Shown one piece after another: positions 35,105 to 43,261 of a DNA stretch of 64,000 nucleotides. This DNA comes from Candidatus Didemnitutus sp. Its GTDB lineage: Bacteria; Verrucomicrobiota; Verrucomicrobiia; Opitutales; Opitutaceae. Where the stretch lies: the NCBI GenBank assembly GCA_017991595.1, contig JAGOQJ010000003.1:124001-188000 (forward strand). The letters are read 5' to 3'. Numbering within the stretch: position 1 is the first letter of the stretch; each line of letters begins with the position of its first letter. The position numbers were made by a program, and so were the translations under genes. The notes beneath the pieces were generated by a model. The model saw only the letters and a list, made by a program, of their open reading frames with translations. It was not told where the DNA came from and ran no database searches.

Positions 35105-38070
35105 GGGCGGAGCGTGACGGCGGGAGCGTGTTCGACGCGTTGGGCGGCGGTCTCGACCGCGAAGTCGAGCTCGAGCGGGCCGGCGCCCTCGGTGTAGGGC
35201 GGCGAGAATTCGTAGGGGAAAATCGCGTCGTGCAGTTCCATCCATTCGCCGTCGCCCTGCCGGTAGCGCAGCGTGGCGGAGATGGTGTCGTCGGGCAGCG
35301 CGTCGGTGTAGACGAAGGCGCTGGTGAGGCCGCGGCCGGGCGAGAGCAGCTGGGCGTAGACGCGGCCGAACGGCGCCTGCACCTGCGCGAAGCTTTGCGG
35401 GCCGAGCGGCGCGGATGTCGGATCGAAGAGTTTCGCGTGCAGCTGCGTGCGGACGCGCGCGCCCTCGAGCGCGAAGGCGACGATGCCCTTCGCGGGCACG
35501 CGCACGGTGAGCGCGGCGGCGTCGAAGGGTTGCGGGCCGGTGGAGCGGTTGTCGCGCCAGATCTCCATGCGCGTGACGCCGCTCAGGTCGACGCGCGCAG
35601 GGTCGAGCGCGACGGCGAGCGTCTCTTCGGTGAAGGACTGGTTCCAGAACGCGAGGTAGAGTTTTCCGTTGCCGTGGCCGGCGAGGTAATCGAAGGCCCG
35701 GTGCTCGCTCGTGACGAGGCGGCGCGGCAGCCAGAGATGCACGCCGCGCTCGCCGTGGAACGTGCCGGGGCGGTCGCCGTAGGCGCGGCAGCGGAAGGAC
35801 GTGCCGGGCATCGGCCGGCCGGGGAAATCGATCGCACCGCGCGAGCGGTGGAAGGCGTCGCTGACGAGGAAGTCGATCACCTCGCCGGCGAATTCCCAGG
35901 CGTGGCCGGGATTCACGGTGGCGAAATTCCAATCCCAGATTGGCCGCTCGATGGCGTCGGCGCTCTCTGGGATGAGCGACAAGTTGGAGCGGTTGTCGCC
36001 GGGATAATTGCCGAAGCGACCGACCATGCCCCAGCGCGCGATGTCGCGCAGGAAATCGTCCTGCGCGAGTGCGGCGAGCCGCAGGAGCTGGCCGTGATGG
36101 TTCATCCAGTATTCGCCGCGGTAGGCGGGCGACTGCAGGCCGGTGAGCGAGAGGCGCCACGCGGGCACGCTTTGCTCGGGCGACGGGACGCCGCGCGGCG
36201 GTTGGAAACCCCAGAGGCGGTGGCGGCCGAAGGAATGCTCGTGCACTGCGACTCGGCCGCCGGCGTCGGCGACGAGTGTGCCGTCCGGCGTGGCGGGCGA
36301 GAGGTTGATCGTGGTGCTGAGGCCGTAGGCGCCTTCCTGCGCGGCGCCGAGGTAGCGTGGCTCGCCGGTGGCGAGGTAGAGTTCGAGCCAGTCGAGGTAG
36401 TCGTCGCCTTCTCCGGTCGGGCGGCGCTGTTTCAGCTCTGCGTCGGCGGCGCGGCGGGCGGCGGCGAGGTCGGCGGGGTCGCCGGTGAGTTCGTGGCGGG
36501 CGAGGAGGGCGGTGAAGTCCTTCGCGTCGAAGCCGGCCTTCCGCGCGGCGGCGGCGATGAGCGGCGTGCGGTGGCCGTAGAAGCCCGCGAGTTGCACGAG
36601 TTGCGCGGCGTTGAGGTAGGGGCGGCCGAGCTCGCGGTTGCGCGCCTTCACCTGACCGTTCTGCTCGACCTCATAGGGCGCGAAGGTGTTGTTGGCCCGC
36701 GAGAGCGCGAATTCGACCTGCGGCAGCGCGCGCGACCAGTAGAAGTCCTCGTCGTCGGTGACGATCGCGGCGCCGAGACCGAAGAGCGGCGAGAAGGGTT
36801 TGAAGATGCCGGAGTTGTCCGTCCAGTAGTCGTAGTATTTCTGCTCGGCGTGCCAGAGGGCGCGGTTGCCGCCGCGGCGGTCGGCGAGAAAATCCATCGT
36901 CGCCTCGAGCGTGCGGTTGAGGGAGCCGGGGCCGGAGTTGTCGCGCTGGTCGCGGAAGCCCGCGTGCGTGCGCGCGAGGTAAACGTAGGTGTCCTTCCAA
37001 TCTCCCGGGCGCACGATGCAATGCAGCGCGAAGGTGCGCACGTCGCCGGCGGCGAGGCGGGATTCGGGGCCGCCCATGATCGGTGCGAAAGAAACGGGGC
37101 GGAGCCGGTCGTCGGCGAGCTGCAGCATCAGGCCGAAGCGCGAGTTCTGGCGCACGGGGATGCGGAAGGGCGATTCGCGCGCGTCGACGACCAGTGCGGT
37201 GTTCCACGCGCCGGCGGCGAGGTGCGCGCGCGGGAGGCGGAGGAAGGCTTCGTTGACGAGGTGGTTGAACTGGCGGCGTCCGCGCCCGGCGCATTCCTGC
37301 GGAATGGACAACGCCTGCTTGCGCGGCAAATCGGGCGCGCCGGTGAAGGCGACGGAATACCAACCGGGCGCGTGCGCCACGAGGCGGTGCTCGATCCGCG
37401 GATCGGCGTCGCCGGCGGGCAGCGTGAGCGTGGCGGTGAGCGTGAAGCGTTCGGTCGGCGCGAATTCCCAATGCACGGTGCGGCCGTCGAGGCGGACGCG
37501 TGGGGCCGTGAGATCGGTGCGTTCGCCCGCGAGCAGCGGGTTCGTGGTGCCGCGCGCGTAGGCGCCGCTGACGCGGAGCACAACCTTGCCGGCGTTGTCG
37601 CGGTAGGTCCACGTGCGAGCGCCTTTCGCGTCGGCGGTGACGACGGCGTCGTAGCGCCGCAGCTCGCGCTCGACGGGCGAGGCGAGGCGGCGGTTCAGCG
37701 CGCCGAGTTCCTCCTCGTAGGCGGTCCAGCGCGGCGCGGTGCGAGGCGCGACGTGATAATTCTGGTGGTTGACGTGGTAACCGGGATCACGGTCGCTGCT
37801 CAGCACGGCGAAACGCGGTTGCACCGTCTGCGGCGGCACGCCGTCGACATGCAATGTGACCGTGCCGTCGTCGGCGAGGTCGAGGCGGTAGCGGTCGTTG
37901 GTGAGCGTTGCGGCGTCGAGTGCGGAGGTCGCACACGCCAGTGCGGCGGCGAACGCGAGCGCGCGGCGGAGGGCGGTCGGGACGACCGCCCCTACCGGAG
38001 CACGGCTTGAGCGGAGAGCGGGACCAACGTCAGCGAGGTGCACGGCCGAAGGCGGTGAATTCGAGGACAC
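35101..38070 (-). CDS. large secreted protein of unknown function, subtype A
   Basis: A 989-residue exported protein. The N-terminus is unusual: about 33 residues precede the signal core (RRALAFAAALACATSALDA), and part of it (APVGAVVPTAL) is encoded by a dispersed hairpin element. The mature part opens with a beta domain (LTNDRYRLDLADDGTVTLHVDG), then an alpha-helical region with LWHAEQKYYDYWTDNSG, VTDDEDFYWSRALPQVEFALSRANNTF, VPAWRLSLTGL, NPGHAWEFAGEVIDFLVSD, GAIDFPGRP and AYGDRPGTFHGERGVHLWLPR, and a C-terminal beta region. This is the layout of an (alpha/alpha)-toroid enzyme flanked by beta domains, as in several polysaccharide lyases and hydrolases, but I know no named family with this signature. 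Closest relative in the window is 43262. Its ends overlap its neighbours. Confidence 0.75.
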   Translation of the reverse strand: MSSNSPPSAVHLADVGPALRSSRAPVGAVVPTALRRALAFAAALACATSALDAATLTNDRYRLDLADDGTVTLHVDGVPPQTVQPRFAVLSSDRDPGYHVNHQNYHVAPRTAPRWTAYEEELGALNRRLASPVERELRRYDAVVTADAKGARTWTYRDNAGKVVLRVSGAYARGTTNPLLAGERTDLTAPRVRLDGRTVHWEFAPTERFTLTATLTLPAGDADPRIEHRLVAHAPGWYSVAFTGAPDLPRKQALSIPQECAGRGRRQFNHLVNEAFLRLPRAHLAAGAWNTALVVDARESPFRIPVRQNSRFGLMLQLADDRLRPVSFAPIMGGPESRLAAGDVRTFALHCIVRPGDWKDTYVYLARTHAGFRDQRDNSGPGSLNRTLEATMDFLADRRGGNRALWHAEQKYYDYWTDNSGIFKPFSPLFGLGAAIVTDDEDFYWSRALPQVEFALSRANNTFAPYEVEQNGQVKARNRELGRPYLNAAQLVQLAGFYGHRTPLIAAAARKAGFDAKDFTALLARHELTGDPADLAAARRAADAELKQRRPTGEGDDYLDWLELYLATGEPRYLGAAQEGAYGLSTTINLSPATPDGTLVADAGGRVAVHEHSFGRHRLWGFQPPRGVPSPEQSVPAWRLSLTGLQSPAYRGEYWMNHHGQLLRLAALAQDDFLRDIARWGMVGRFGNYPGDNRSNLSLIPESADAIERPIWDWNFATVNPGHAWEFAGEVIDFLVSDAFHRSRGAIDFPGRPMPGTSFRCRAYGDRPGTFHGERGVHLWLPRRLVTSEHRAFDYLAGHGNGKLYLAFWNQSFTEETLAVALDPARVDLSGVTRMEIWRDNRSTGPQPFDAAALTVRVPAKGIVAFALEGARVRTQLHAKLFDPTSAPLGPQSFAQVQAPFGRVYAQLLSPGRGLTSAFVYTDALPDDTISATLRYRQGDGEWMELHDAIFPYEFSPPYTEGAGPLELDFAVETAAQRVEHAPAVTLRP
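37969..37995. repeat. GGA-loop hairpin element in a signal-peptide region
   Basis: The 9-bp perfect arm GGGCGGTCG pairs with CGACCGCCC around a GGA loop and is followed by CCTACC. It lies inside the N-terminal coding region of the subtype A gene and reads APVGAVVPTAL there. Confidence 0.65.
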
Positions 38071-39556
38071 CGATCTGCACGCCGGCGGGCGCGCCGACGA
38101 TCTCCAGTTTCAAGCGCCGCGCGAGCACGGGCGCGAAGGTCCGGTAATCGATGACGAGATCGGTCGTGTTGCCGCTGCAATCCAGCGCGACCTGCCAGGT
38201 GTCGCTGCGCTTGGGTTGATAGAGCAGACGGTAGCGCACGGGGCCGCCGAGGATGTTCTGCTTGTGGTCGAGGTTGGGCTCGGCCCAGAGCAGACGGATG
38301 CCGGCGACGTCGTAGGTGGTCTTGAGGTCCACGATGAGCGACGGGTTGGCGTCGTCGGGCGCGGGCTGCCACCAGGTGCGCGCGCTGTCGTCGATCGCGT
38401 AGTCGGCGGTGCGGCCGGACGCGACGCTGCTGCCTTGGGCGATGGTGCGGACGCTGACGGGCAGCCAGCCGGCTTCGTTGCCCTTGTCGGGATGAGGGTT
38501 GGTGCCGGGTGCGAGTTGCGGGACATCGCGCACAGGCAGGCCGACGAGATCGCCGTCGGCGTCGATGCCGACGGGGTAGAGGCCGACGCGGCGTTCGAAG
38601 ACATGGTAGTTGCCCACGACGCTCGTGACGAAGGCCCAGAGCGTGTGGTTCGGGCCGCGCACGATGGAGCCGTGGCCGGCGCCCGGGACGACGCCGGTGG
38701 TTTTGCGCAGGACGGGGTTTTTCGCCTGATACGTGAAGGGGCCGAGCGGCGACTTGCCCTTGTAGGCGCCGAGCGCGTAGGTGCCGAGCGCGGTGCCGGG
38801 GCCGGTGAAGGTGAGGTAGTAGGTGTCGCCGTGTTTGAACATCCAGCCGCCCTCCATGAAGCTGCGGCGCGGGTCCTCGTTGTATTCGCCGTAGTGCTCC
38901 CACTCCTGATCGGGGCGGAACGCGGCGAGCTTTTGCGGCACGCCGACCATGCGCGTGGGCTGGGCGGAGTTCAGCTCGACGCCCACGAGGTCGCCGGCGA
39001 CATGGTAATAGAGATAGAGCCGGCCGCCGTCGGAGAACAGCATCGGATCGAAGATGACGCGGTCGATCGGGTTCGTGCCGTCGGCGGCCGTGATCGGACC
39101 GAGCGAACGGAAGGGCCCGAGCGGGCCGTCCGCGACGTAGAGCTCCGAGAAACAGCCGACGAGGTAGAACTTGCCGCCGTGCTCCGCGACGCTCGGCGCA
39201 TAACCGTCGCCGATCTTGCCTGGCGTGACGTCGACCTTGCGCCACGTGATGAAATCCTCGCTCACGTAGGCCATCGCGACAGACGGATACATGATCCACT
39301 TGCCGTCGTGGTAAATGACGGACGGATCGGCGAGCTCGCGGAAGTCCTGCACGTAGCCCTTCAGCCAGCGGTCGAGCGAAGGCGAGGGCTTCTGCGTCCA
39401 GTTGCCGAGCGGGTAATTGGGCAACGGCAGCGGATTCACGAACGTGTTGGCCAGCGGACCGGCCGGCGCGGGCGGCGGAGGCGCGGCGAAGGCTGGTGCG
39501 CAGGCTGCGAACGCGAGGGCGGCGAGGGAGAGGAGGCGCGGCATGGCGGGACTCAT
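38030..39556 (-). CDS. GH43-like glycosidase with F5/8 (CBM32-like) domain
   Basis: A 508-residue exported enzyme (signal MPRLLSLAALAFAACAPAFA). The five-bladed propeller of GH43 is suggested by ADPSVIYHDGKWIMYPS near the start, FDPMLFSDGGRLYLYYH, RSFMEGGWMFKHGDTYYLTF and GHGSIVRGPNHTLWAF; the Asp-Asp-Glu trio of the family can be placed in the first three. From about 360 an F5/8 type C domain follows (SGRTADYAIDDSARTWWQPA ... LLYQPKRSDTWQVALDC). GH43 enzymes release arabinose, xylose or galactose from side chains, and the attached module binds such sugars. I chose the ATG at 39556, which overlaps the upstream stop as ATGA; 39544 is also possible. Confidence 0.82.
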   Translation of the reverse strand: MSPAMPRLLSLAALAFAACAPAFAAPPPPAPAGPLANTFVNPLPLPNYPLGNWTQKPSPSLDRWLKGYVQDFRELADPSVIYHDGKWIMYPSVAMAYVSEDFITWRKVDVTPGKIGDGYAPSVAEHGGKFYLVGCFSELYVADGPLGPFRSLGPITAADGTNPIDRVIFDPMLFSDGGRLYLYYHVAGDLVGVELNSAQPTRMVGVPQKLAAFRPDQEWEHYGEYNEDPRRSFMEGGWMFKHGDTYYLTFTGPGTALGTYALGAYKGKSPLGPFTYQAKNPVLRKTTGVVPGAGHGSIVRGPNHTLWAFVTSVVGNYHVFERRVGLYPVGIDADGDLVGLPVRDVPQLAPGTNPHPDKGNEAGWLPVSVRTIAQGSSVASGRTADYAIDDSARTWWQPAPDDANPSLIVDLKTTYDVAGIRLLWAEPNLDHKQNILGGPVRYRLLYQPKRSDTWQVALDCSGNTTDLVIDYRTFAPVLARRLKLEIVGAPAGVQIGVLEFTAFGRAPR

Positions 39557-42441
39557 TTGAGCAGCACGCGACCGACGGGGGATTTTTCCACGCGACCGTC
39601 GCGCAACTCCACCTCGACGTAGAACTCGACGGGCGCGTCGCCCGCCGTGGGGATCGTGTAATCGAACGGGTAGGCGCGATCCTCGCGCGCGGTGTAGGCG
39701 CCGTCGCCCTGCCGATGATGCAGCGTGCAGCGTACGATCTCGCGCTCGAAGTCGGGCAGGTAGGCGTAGATGCTGGTGAGATCGCCGGCGCCGAAGCGCA
39801 TCGCCACGGCGCGCGCGCCGCGGAAGCCGAGCTCGCACACGCTGCCCTTGGCCGGGAGCGGCGGCACGTCGCGGGCCAGCGCCTGTTGCTGGAAGCGGAC
39901 CTTCGCCTGCGCGCCCTCGATCACGACCGCGCTGACGCCTTCGGGGCTCACCGCGATCTCGAAGCTGCCGTCGGCGGCGGGCGTCGCGACCGGGCCGGGC
40001 TGGCCGTCGTGCCAGACGCGCAGGCGCGCGTCGGCGGCGAGCGTCACGAGCTCGGGCGCGAGGCGCACGCGGCTCGTCACGGCGGATTTGGACTGGTTGG
40101 TGAACGCGAGGGCGACGCGATTGTCGCCGCGCGCGACGAGGTAGTTGAGCTCCGGATGCGCGACCTGCGCGACGCCGCGCGGCATCCAGAGGTGCAGGCC
40201 GGCGGTGTCGTAGATCTTTCCCGGGCGGTCGCCGTAGATCTTTTGCTGGAGGTAGCCGTAGCCTTCGGCGTAGCGACTCGGGAAATCGATCGCGCCGCGC
40301 GATTTCGCGTAGGCGTCGGACACGAGGTAATCGAGCACGAGCGCGATCTGCGGCCAGATGTGGTTGTAGTGGATGGACGTCATCGCGTTCAGCTCGTCCT
40401 TCGGGCGCTCGGCGAAGTCGGGCTTCATGTAGGCCGTGGTGCGCGCGGTGTTGAGGTGGTAGCCGGGGAAGCTCGTGTAGCGGCCGATGACGGCGGAGCG
40501 CGCGACGTCGTGCAGGAAGCGGTCGCCGGTGAGCGCGGAGAGGCGCAGCATCCAGGGCGCGTAGCAGGCGAGGAGGATGGCGCGGTGGCCGCGGCTGGTG
40601 CCGGAGGATTCAGGCGTGAGGCCCATCTCGGAAACCAGCCACGCGGGCACGCGCTCCTCGGCGAGCGGCACGCGCGGGAATTTCGGGCCGGAGCGGTAGT
40701 TGGGTGCGAAGCCGCCCTCGTTCACCGTGACTTCGCCGTCGGGGATCGCGGGCGCGAACCAGATGTAGCGCGTGTAGTTGCGCGCGCCCTTGCGGGCCGC
40801 CTCGAGGTAGCGGGCATCGCCGGTGGCTTCGTGGAGTTCGAGCAGCTCGATCCACTGCGGGGCGAACGAGGTCCAGAAGAAGAGTCCGCGCGAGTCAGGG
40901 TCCTCGAAGTTCGCCGGCGGAGTGTCGATGCGCGTGCGGAGATAGTCGTCGGCGTCGCGCTTGGCGCGCTCGAGCCAGGATTTGTCGCCGCTCGCATCGT
41001 AAAGCGCGAGCGAGTTGGCCCAGAAGGCGCCGCGGAGCTCGGAGACGAGGTTGAGCACCCGGTTCTGACCGAAGAGCGACTGCGCGGTCTGGAGAAAGAA
41101 CGGCGTGCGGCCGCCGGCGAGTTCGTGCAGCGCGGCGTATTCGGAGAGCGGGGCGCCGAGGCCGCCGAGGCGCGAGGAGACGGACTGGCCCTTGGCGTTG
41201 GGATCGATCGAGAAGAGGAAGCGTTCGCGTGAGACGAAGAACTCGGCCAGCGGACGCGCGAGGGTGTCGAAGATCACGCGGTCGTCCGTCACGAGGGCGA
41301 GCGAGTAGGGGTGCAGCGCGGAGACGTTCTTCACCGAGCCGGGCACGTCGGTGTCGTAGGCGAAGCCGCGCAGGTCGGCGTTGAAGCGCGCATGTTCGCT
41401 CAGGCCGAATTGCAGCATGCGCTCGAAGGTGGCGTTGAGGGAACCGAGGGCGTTGTGGCGCACGTCGGCGAAGCCGAAGCTCGTGCGCGCGAGGTGCTCC
41501 TGCGTGGCGTCGATGTCGCGATGGGTGACGACGAGCCGGTGGGTGAAGGAGAACCCCGCACCGGCGGCGAGCTTCGAGCCGGCGCCGCCGAGGATGGGCG
41601 CGAACAGCATCGGTTGCGCCTCGCCCGCGCGGTTGCGCAGCGCGACGCCGAAGCGCGAGGTGGCGAAGACCGGCATTGGCTGGAAGGGCAACTCGGCCGG
41701 ATCGGCCATCACGCCGACCGTCACGCCGGCGCGGCGCACGAGCGTGGTGGGGATCGTGAGGCGGGCCGAAGCCTCGAGGTAAGGACCCTCGGGGAAGCGG
41801 CGGTCGGTGTAGATGAGCGGTTGCCAGAGTTCCTCGATCTCCGTCGGCGCGCAGCGCGGCGCGCCCGTGTAACCGAAGGAATACCAGCCCGGCTTCGTCA
41901 CGCGCGCGTGCAGCGTCAGGCGCGGCTCGGCACCGTCGGCCGCCGGCGCGAGCTCGGCGCTGAGGGCGACGCCGTCCGTCTCCGCGAAGGTCCAGAGGAT
42001 GCGGCCGCCCTCCTCGCGCGCGCCGGTGGCGCGCAGCGTCATGAGCTTGCCGGCCTGGAACAAATTGGGCGAGCGACCCGCGCCGTAATGGCGGTCGGCG
42101 TCGGGATCGTAGCCGTCGGCGACATGCTCGTCGGTGACGACGGCGCTCGTCGGCTTGCCCCAAGTGAGAACGTGGTAGATGGAGCCTTGGTCACCGCTCG
42201 CCAGGCCCTTGTCGGTGTAACGGCCCCAGCGGGTCTGGAGGTTCGGGTTTTGCGCCGCGTAAAGCAGGGTGAATTCCGGGGCGAAGCGCGCGCGGGCGCC
42301 GTCGGGTGCGACCACCTCGACCGAGGCGTCCGTCGCGAGGACCAGGCGGTGCGCGGGGGCGGCGGCGTGGCCATGCACAGCCACGAGGGCGAATGAAGTC
42401 AGGACGAGGGCGCGGCGCAGCCAGCAGGGAATCGATAGCAT
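39553..42441 (-). CDS. large secreted protein of unknown function, subtype B
   Basis: A 962-residue exported protein, first gene of the long reverse operon. The signal is MLSIPCWLRRALVLTSFALVAVHGHA. Its plan matches the family: an N-terminal beta domain (FAPEFTLLYAAQNP, FGYTGAPRC), PMPVFATSRFGVAL, FAPILGGAGSKLAAG, LGSLNATFERMLQFG, VPGSVKNVSALHPYSLALVTDD, FWTSFAPQWIELLELHEATGD, GLTPESSG, SIHYNHIWPQIALVLDYLVSD, GAIDFPSRY, YGDRPGKIYDTAGLHLWMPR. It is much closer to the copy at 54774 than to subtype A. Conserved His, Tyr and Asp positions (HYNHIWP, IDFPSR, YGDRPG) are candidate active-site residues. I chose the ATG at 42441 because it starts the signal; a TTG at 42498 is in frame. Operator site 3 is 104 bp upstream. 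Confidence 0.75.
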   Translation of the reverse strand: MLSIPCWLRRALVLTSFALVAVHGHAAAPAHRLVLATDASVEVVAPDGARARFAPEFTLLYAAQNPNLQTRWGRYTDKGLASGDQGSIYHVLTWGKPTSAVVTDEHVADGYDPDADRHYGAGRSPNLFQAGKLMTLRATGAREEGGRILWTFAETDGVALSAELAPAADGAEPRLTLHARVTKPGWYSFGYTGAPRCAPTEIEELWQPLIYTDRRFPEGPYLEASARLTIPTTLVRRAGVTVGVMADPAELPFQPMPVFATSRFGVALRNRAGEAQPMLFAPILGGAGSKLAAGAGFSFTHRLVVTHRDIDATQEHLARTSFGFADVRHNALGSLNATFERMLQFGLSEHARFNADLRGFAYDTDVPGSVKNVSALHPYSLALVTDDRVIFDTLARPLAEFFVSRERFLFSIDPNAKGQSVSSRLGGLGAPLSEYAALHELAGGRTPFFLQTAQSLFGQNRVLNLVSELRGAFWANSLALYDASGDKSWLERAKRDADDYLRTRIDTPPANFEDPDSRGLFFWTSFAPQWIELLELHEATGDARYLEAARKGARNYTRYIWFAPAIPDGEVTVNEGGFAPNYRSGPKFPRVPLAEERVPAWLVSEMGLTPESSGTSRGHRAILLACYAPWMLRLSALTGDRFLHDVARSAVIGRYTSFPGYHLNTARTTAYMKPDFAERPKDELNAMTSIHYNHIWPQIALVLDYLVSDAYAKSRGAIDFPSRYAEGYGYLQQKIYGDRPGKIYDTAGLHLWMPRGVAQVAHPELNYLVARGDNRVALAFTNQSKSAVTSRVRLAPELVTLAADARLRVWHDGQPGPVATPAADGSFEIAVSPEGVSAVVIEGAQAKVRFQQQALARDVPPLPAKGSVCELGFRGARAVAMRFGAGDLTSIYAYLPDFEREIVRCTLHHRQGDGAYTAREDRAYPFDYTIPTAGDAPVEFYVEVELRDGRVEKSPVGRVLLK

Positions 42442-42544
42442 GAGTGACTTGAGTTGGGGATTCGGGACGAGTCGGGCAGGGGAGACCGACCGGGACAACG
42501 CCGACCGCTTACCGTTTTTGCGGCACGCTGGGGAGGCTGCCGCA

Positions 42545-42559
42545 GCTCAACGGTTGACG
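42545..42559. promoter_or_regulatory. candidate LacI-family operator, site 3
   Basis: GCTCAACGGTTGACG, with an 11-bp perfect core. It lies in the divergent gap between the subtype B gene (start 42441) and the lysozyme-like gene (start 42644), so it could control both directions. Confidence 0.72.
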
Positions 42560-42643
42560 AGGGTGGAAATTGCGGACGCGGTGGAGCGCGGTTTCTTTGA
42601 TCGTATCCTCATCGCCGAGGCTGCCACCCCTGTTTTTCACCCC

Positions 42644-43255
42644 ATGATTTGCCGAGTGCCATGTCCGCGCTTCCTGCGCGCGGTGCTCTTGTTCGCTTTG
42701 CTCGCCGGCATCGGCGGGGTCGCCGCGCCGCGCGCGCAGGCCGCGCCCTACGAGCTGACGGAGAGCTTCGTGCTTTTCCTGATCGAGGGCCGCAATGCCC
42801 ACACCGCCGCCTCGGCGCGCAAGGTCAGCGTGATGAACCTCGGGATGCGCGCGGATGGGCGCTTCTATCCGTATTCGACGCCGAAGGGGCGGCGCATCGG
42901 TTACGAGCTGCCGCTCGAAAGCGTTTTCGACCACACGCGCGGCATCACGCGCGCGGAGGCGGATGCGCGCCTGCGCGCGGCGGCGTTGGCGACCGCGGCC
43001 GAGTTGGCCACGCGGTTGCCGCAACTCTTCCCCGGCCGCAACTTCGAGCAACTCGACCTCGCGGGACAGGAGATGCTCGTCGACCACGCGCTCTCGGAGG
43101 GCGTCGAGAATCTGCCGGCGGCCTTCGTCGAGGCTGTGTATGCGCCCGATCGCGTCGCGCGGCTCGGCGCCGACGGCCTGCATCTGCGTTGGTGGGGCGG
43201 GATGATGCAGATCCTGAAGAACCGCGCCTTCGGTTACCGTTGGCTGGGCAACTGA
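42644..43255 (+). CDS. small secreted lysozyme-like protein, second copy
   Basis: A 203-residue exported protein (signal around FLRAVLLFALLAGIGGVAAPRAQA). It shares with the protein at 34523 the segments DGRFYPYSTPKGRRIGYE, ITRAEADARLRAAALATAAELAT, FEQLDLAGQEMLVDHALSEGV and ILKNRAFGYRWLGN. The pattern is like a GH24 lysozyme, with a possible catalytic Glu in FLIEGRN; note that the last Gly of IGYG is Glu here, so activity is doubtful. It is separated by 6 bp from the large subtype C protein, and the pair repeats the 34523/35101 pairing. It starts the forward unit behind operator site 3. Confidence 0.6.
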   Translation: MICRVPCPRFLRAVLLFALLAGIGGVAAPRAQAAPYELTESFVLFLIEGRNAHTAASARKVSVMNLGMRADGRFYPYSTPKGRRIGYELPLESVFDHTRGITRAEADARLRAAALATAAELATRLPQLFPGRNFEQLDLAGQEMLVDHALSEGVENLPAAFVEAVYAPDRVARLGADGLHLRWWGGMMQILKNRAFGYRWLGN

Positions 43256-43261
43256 ACGACG

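Noticed and set aside
42488-42510. Another LacI operator (GGGACAACGCCGACC)
   Set aside because: The right half has two mismatches and the symmetry is poor; the clear site 42545 is next to it.
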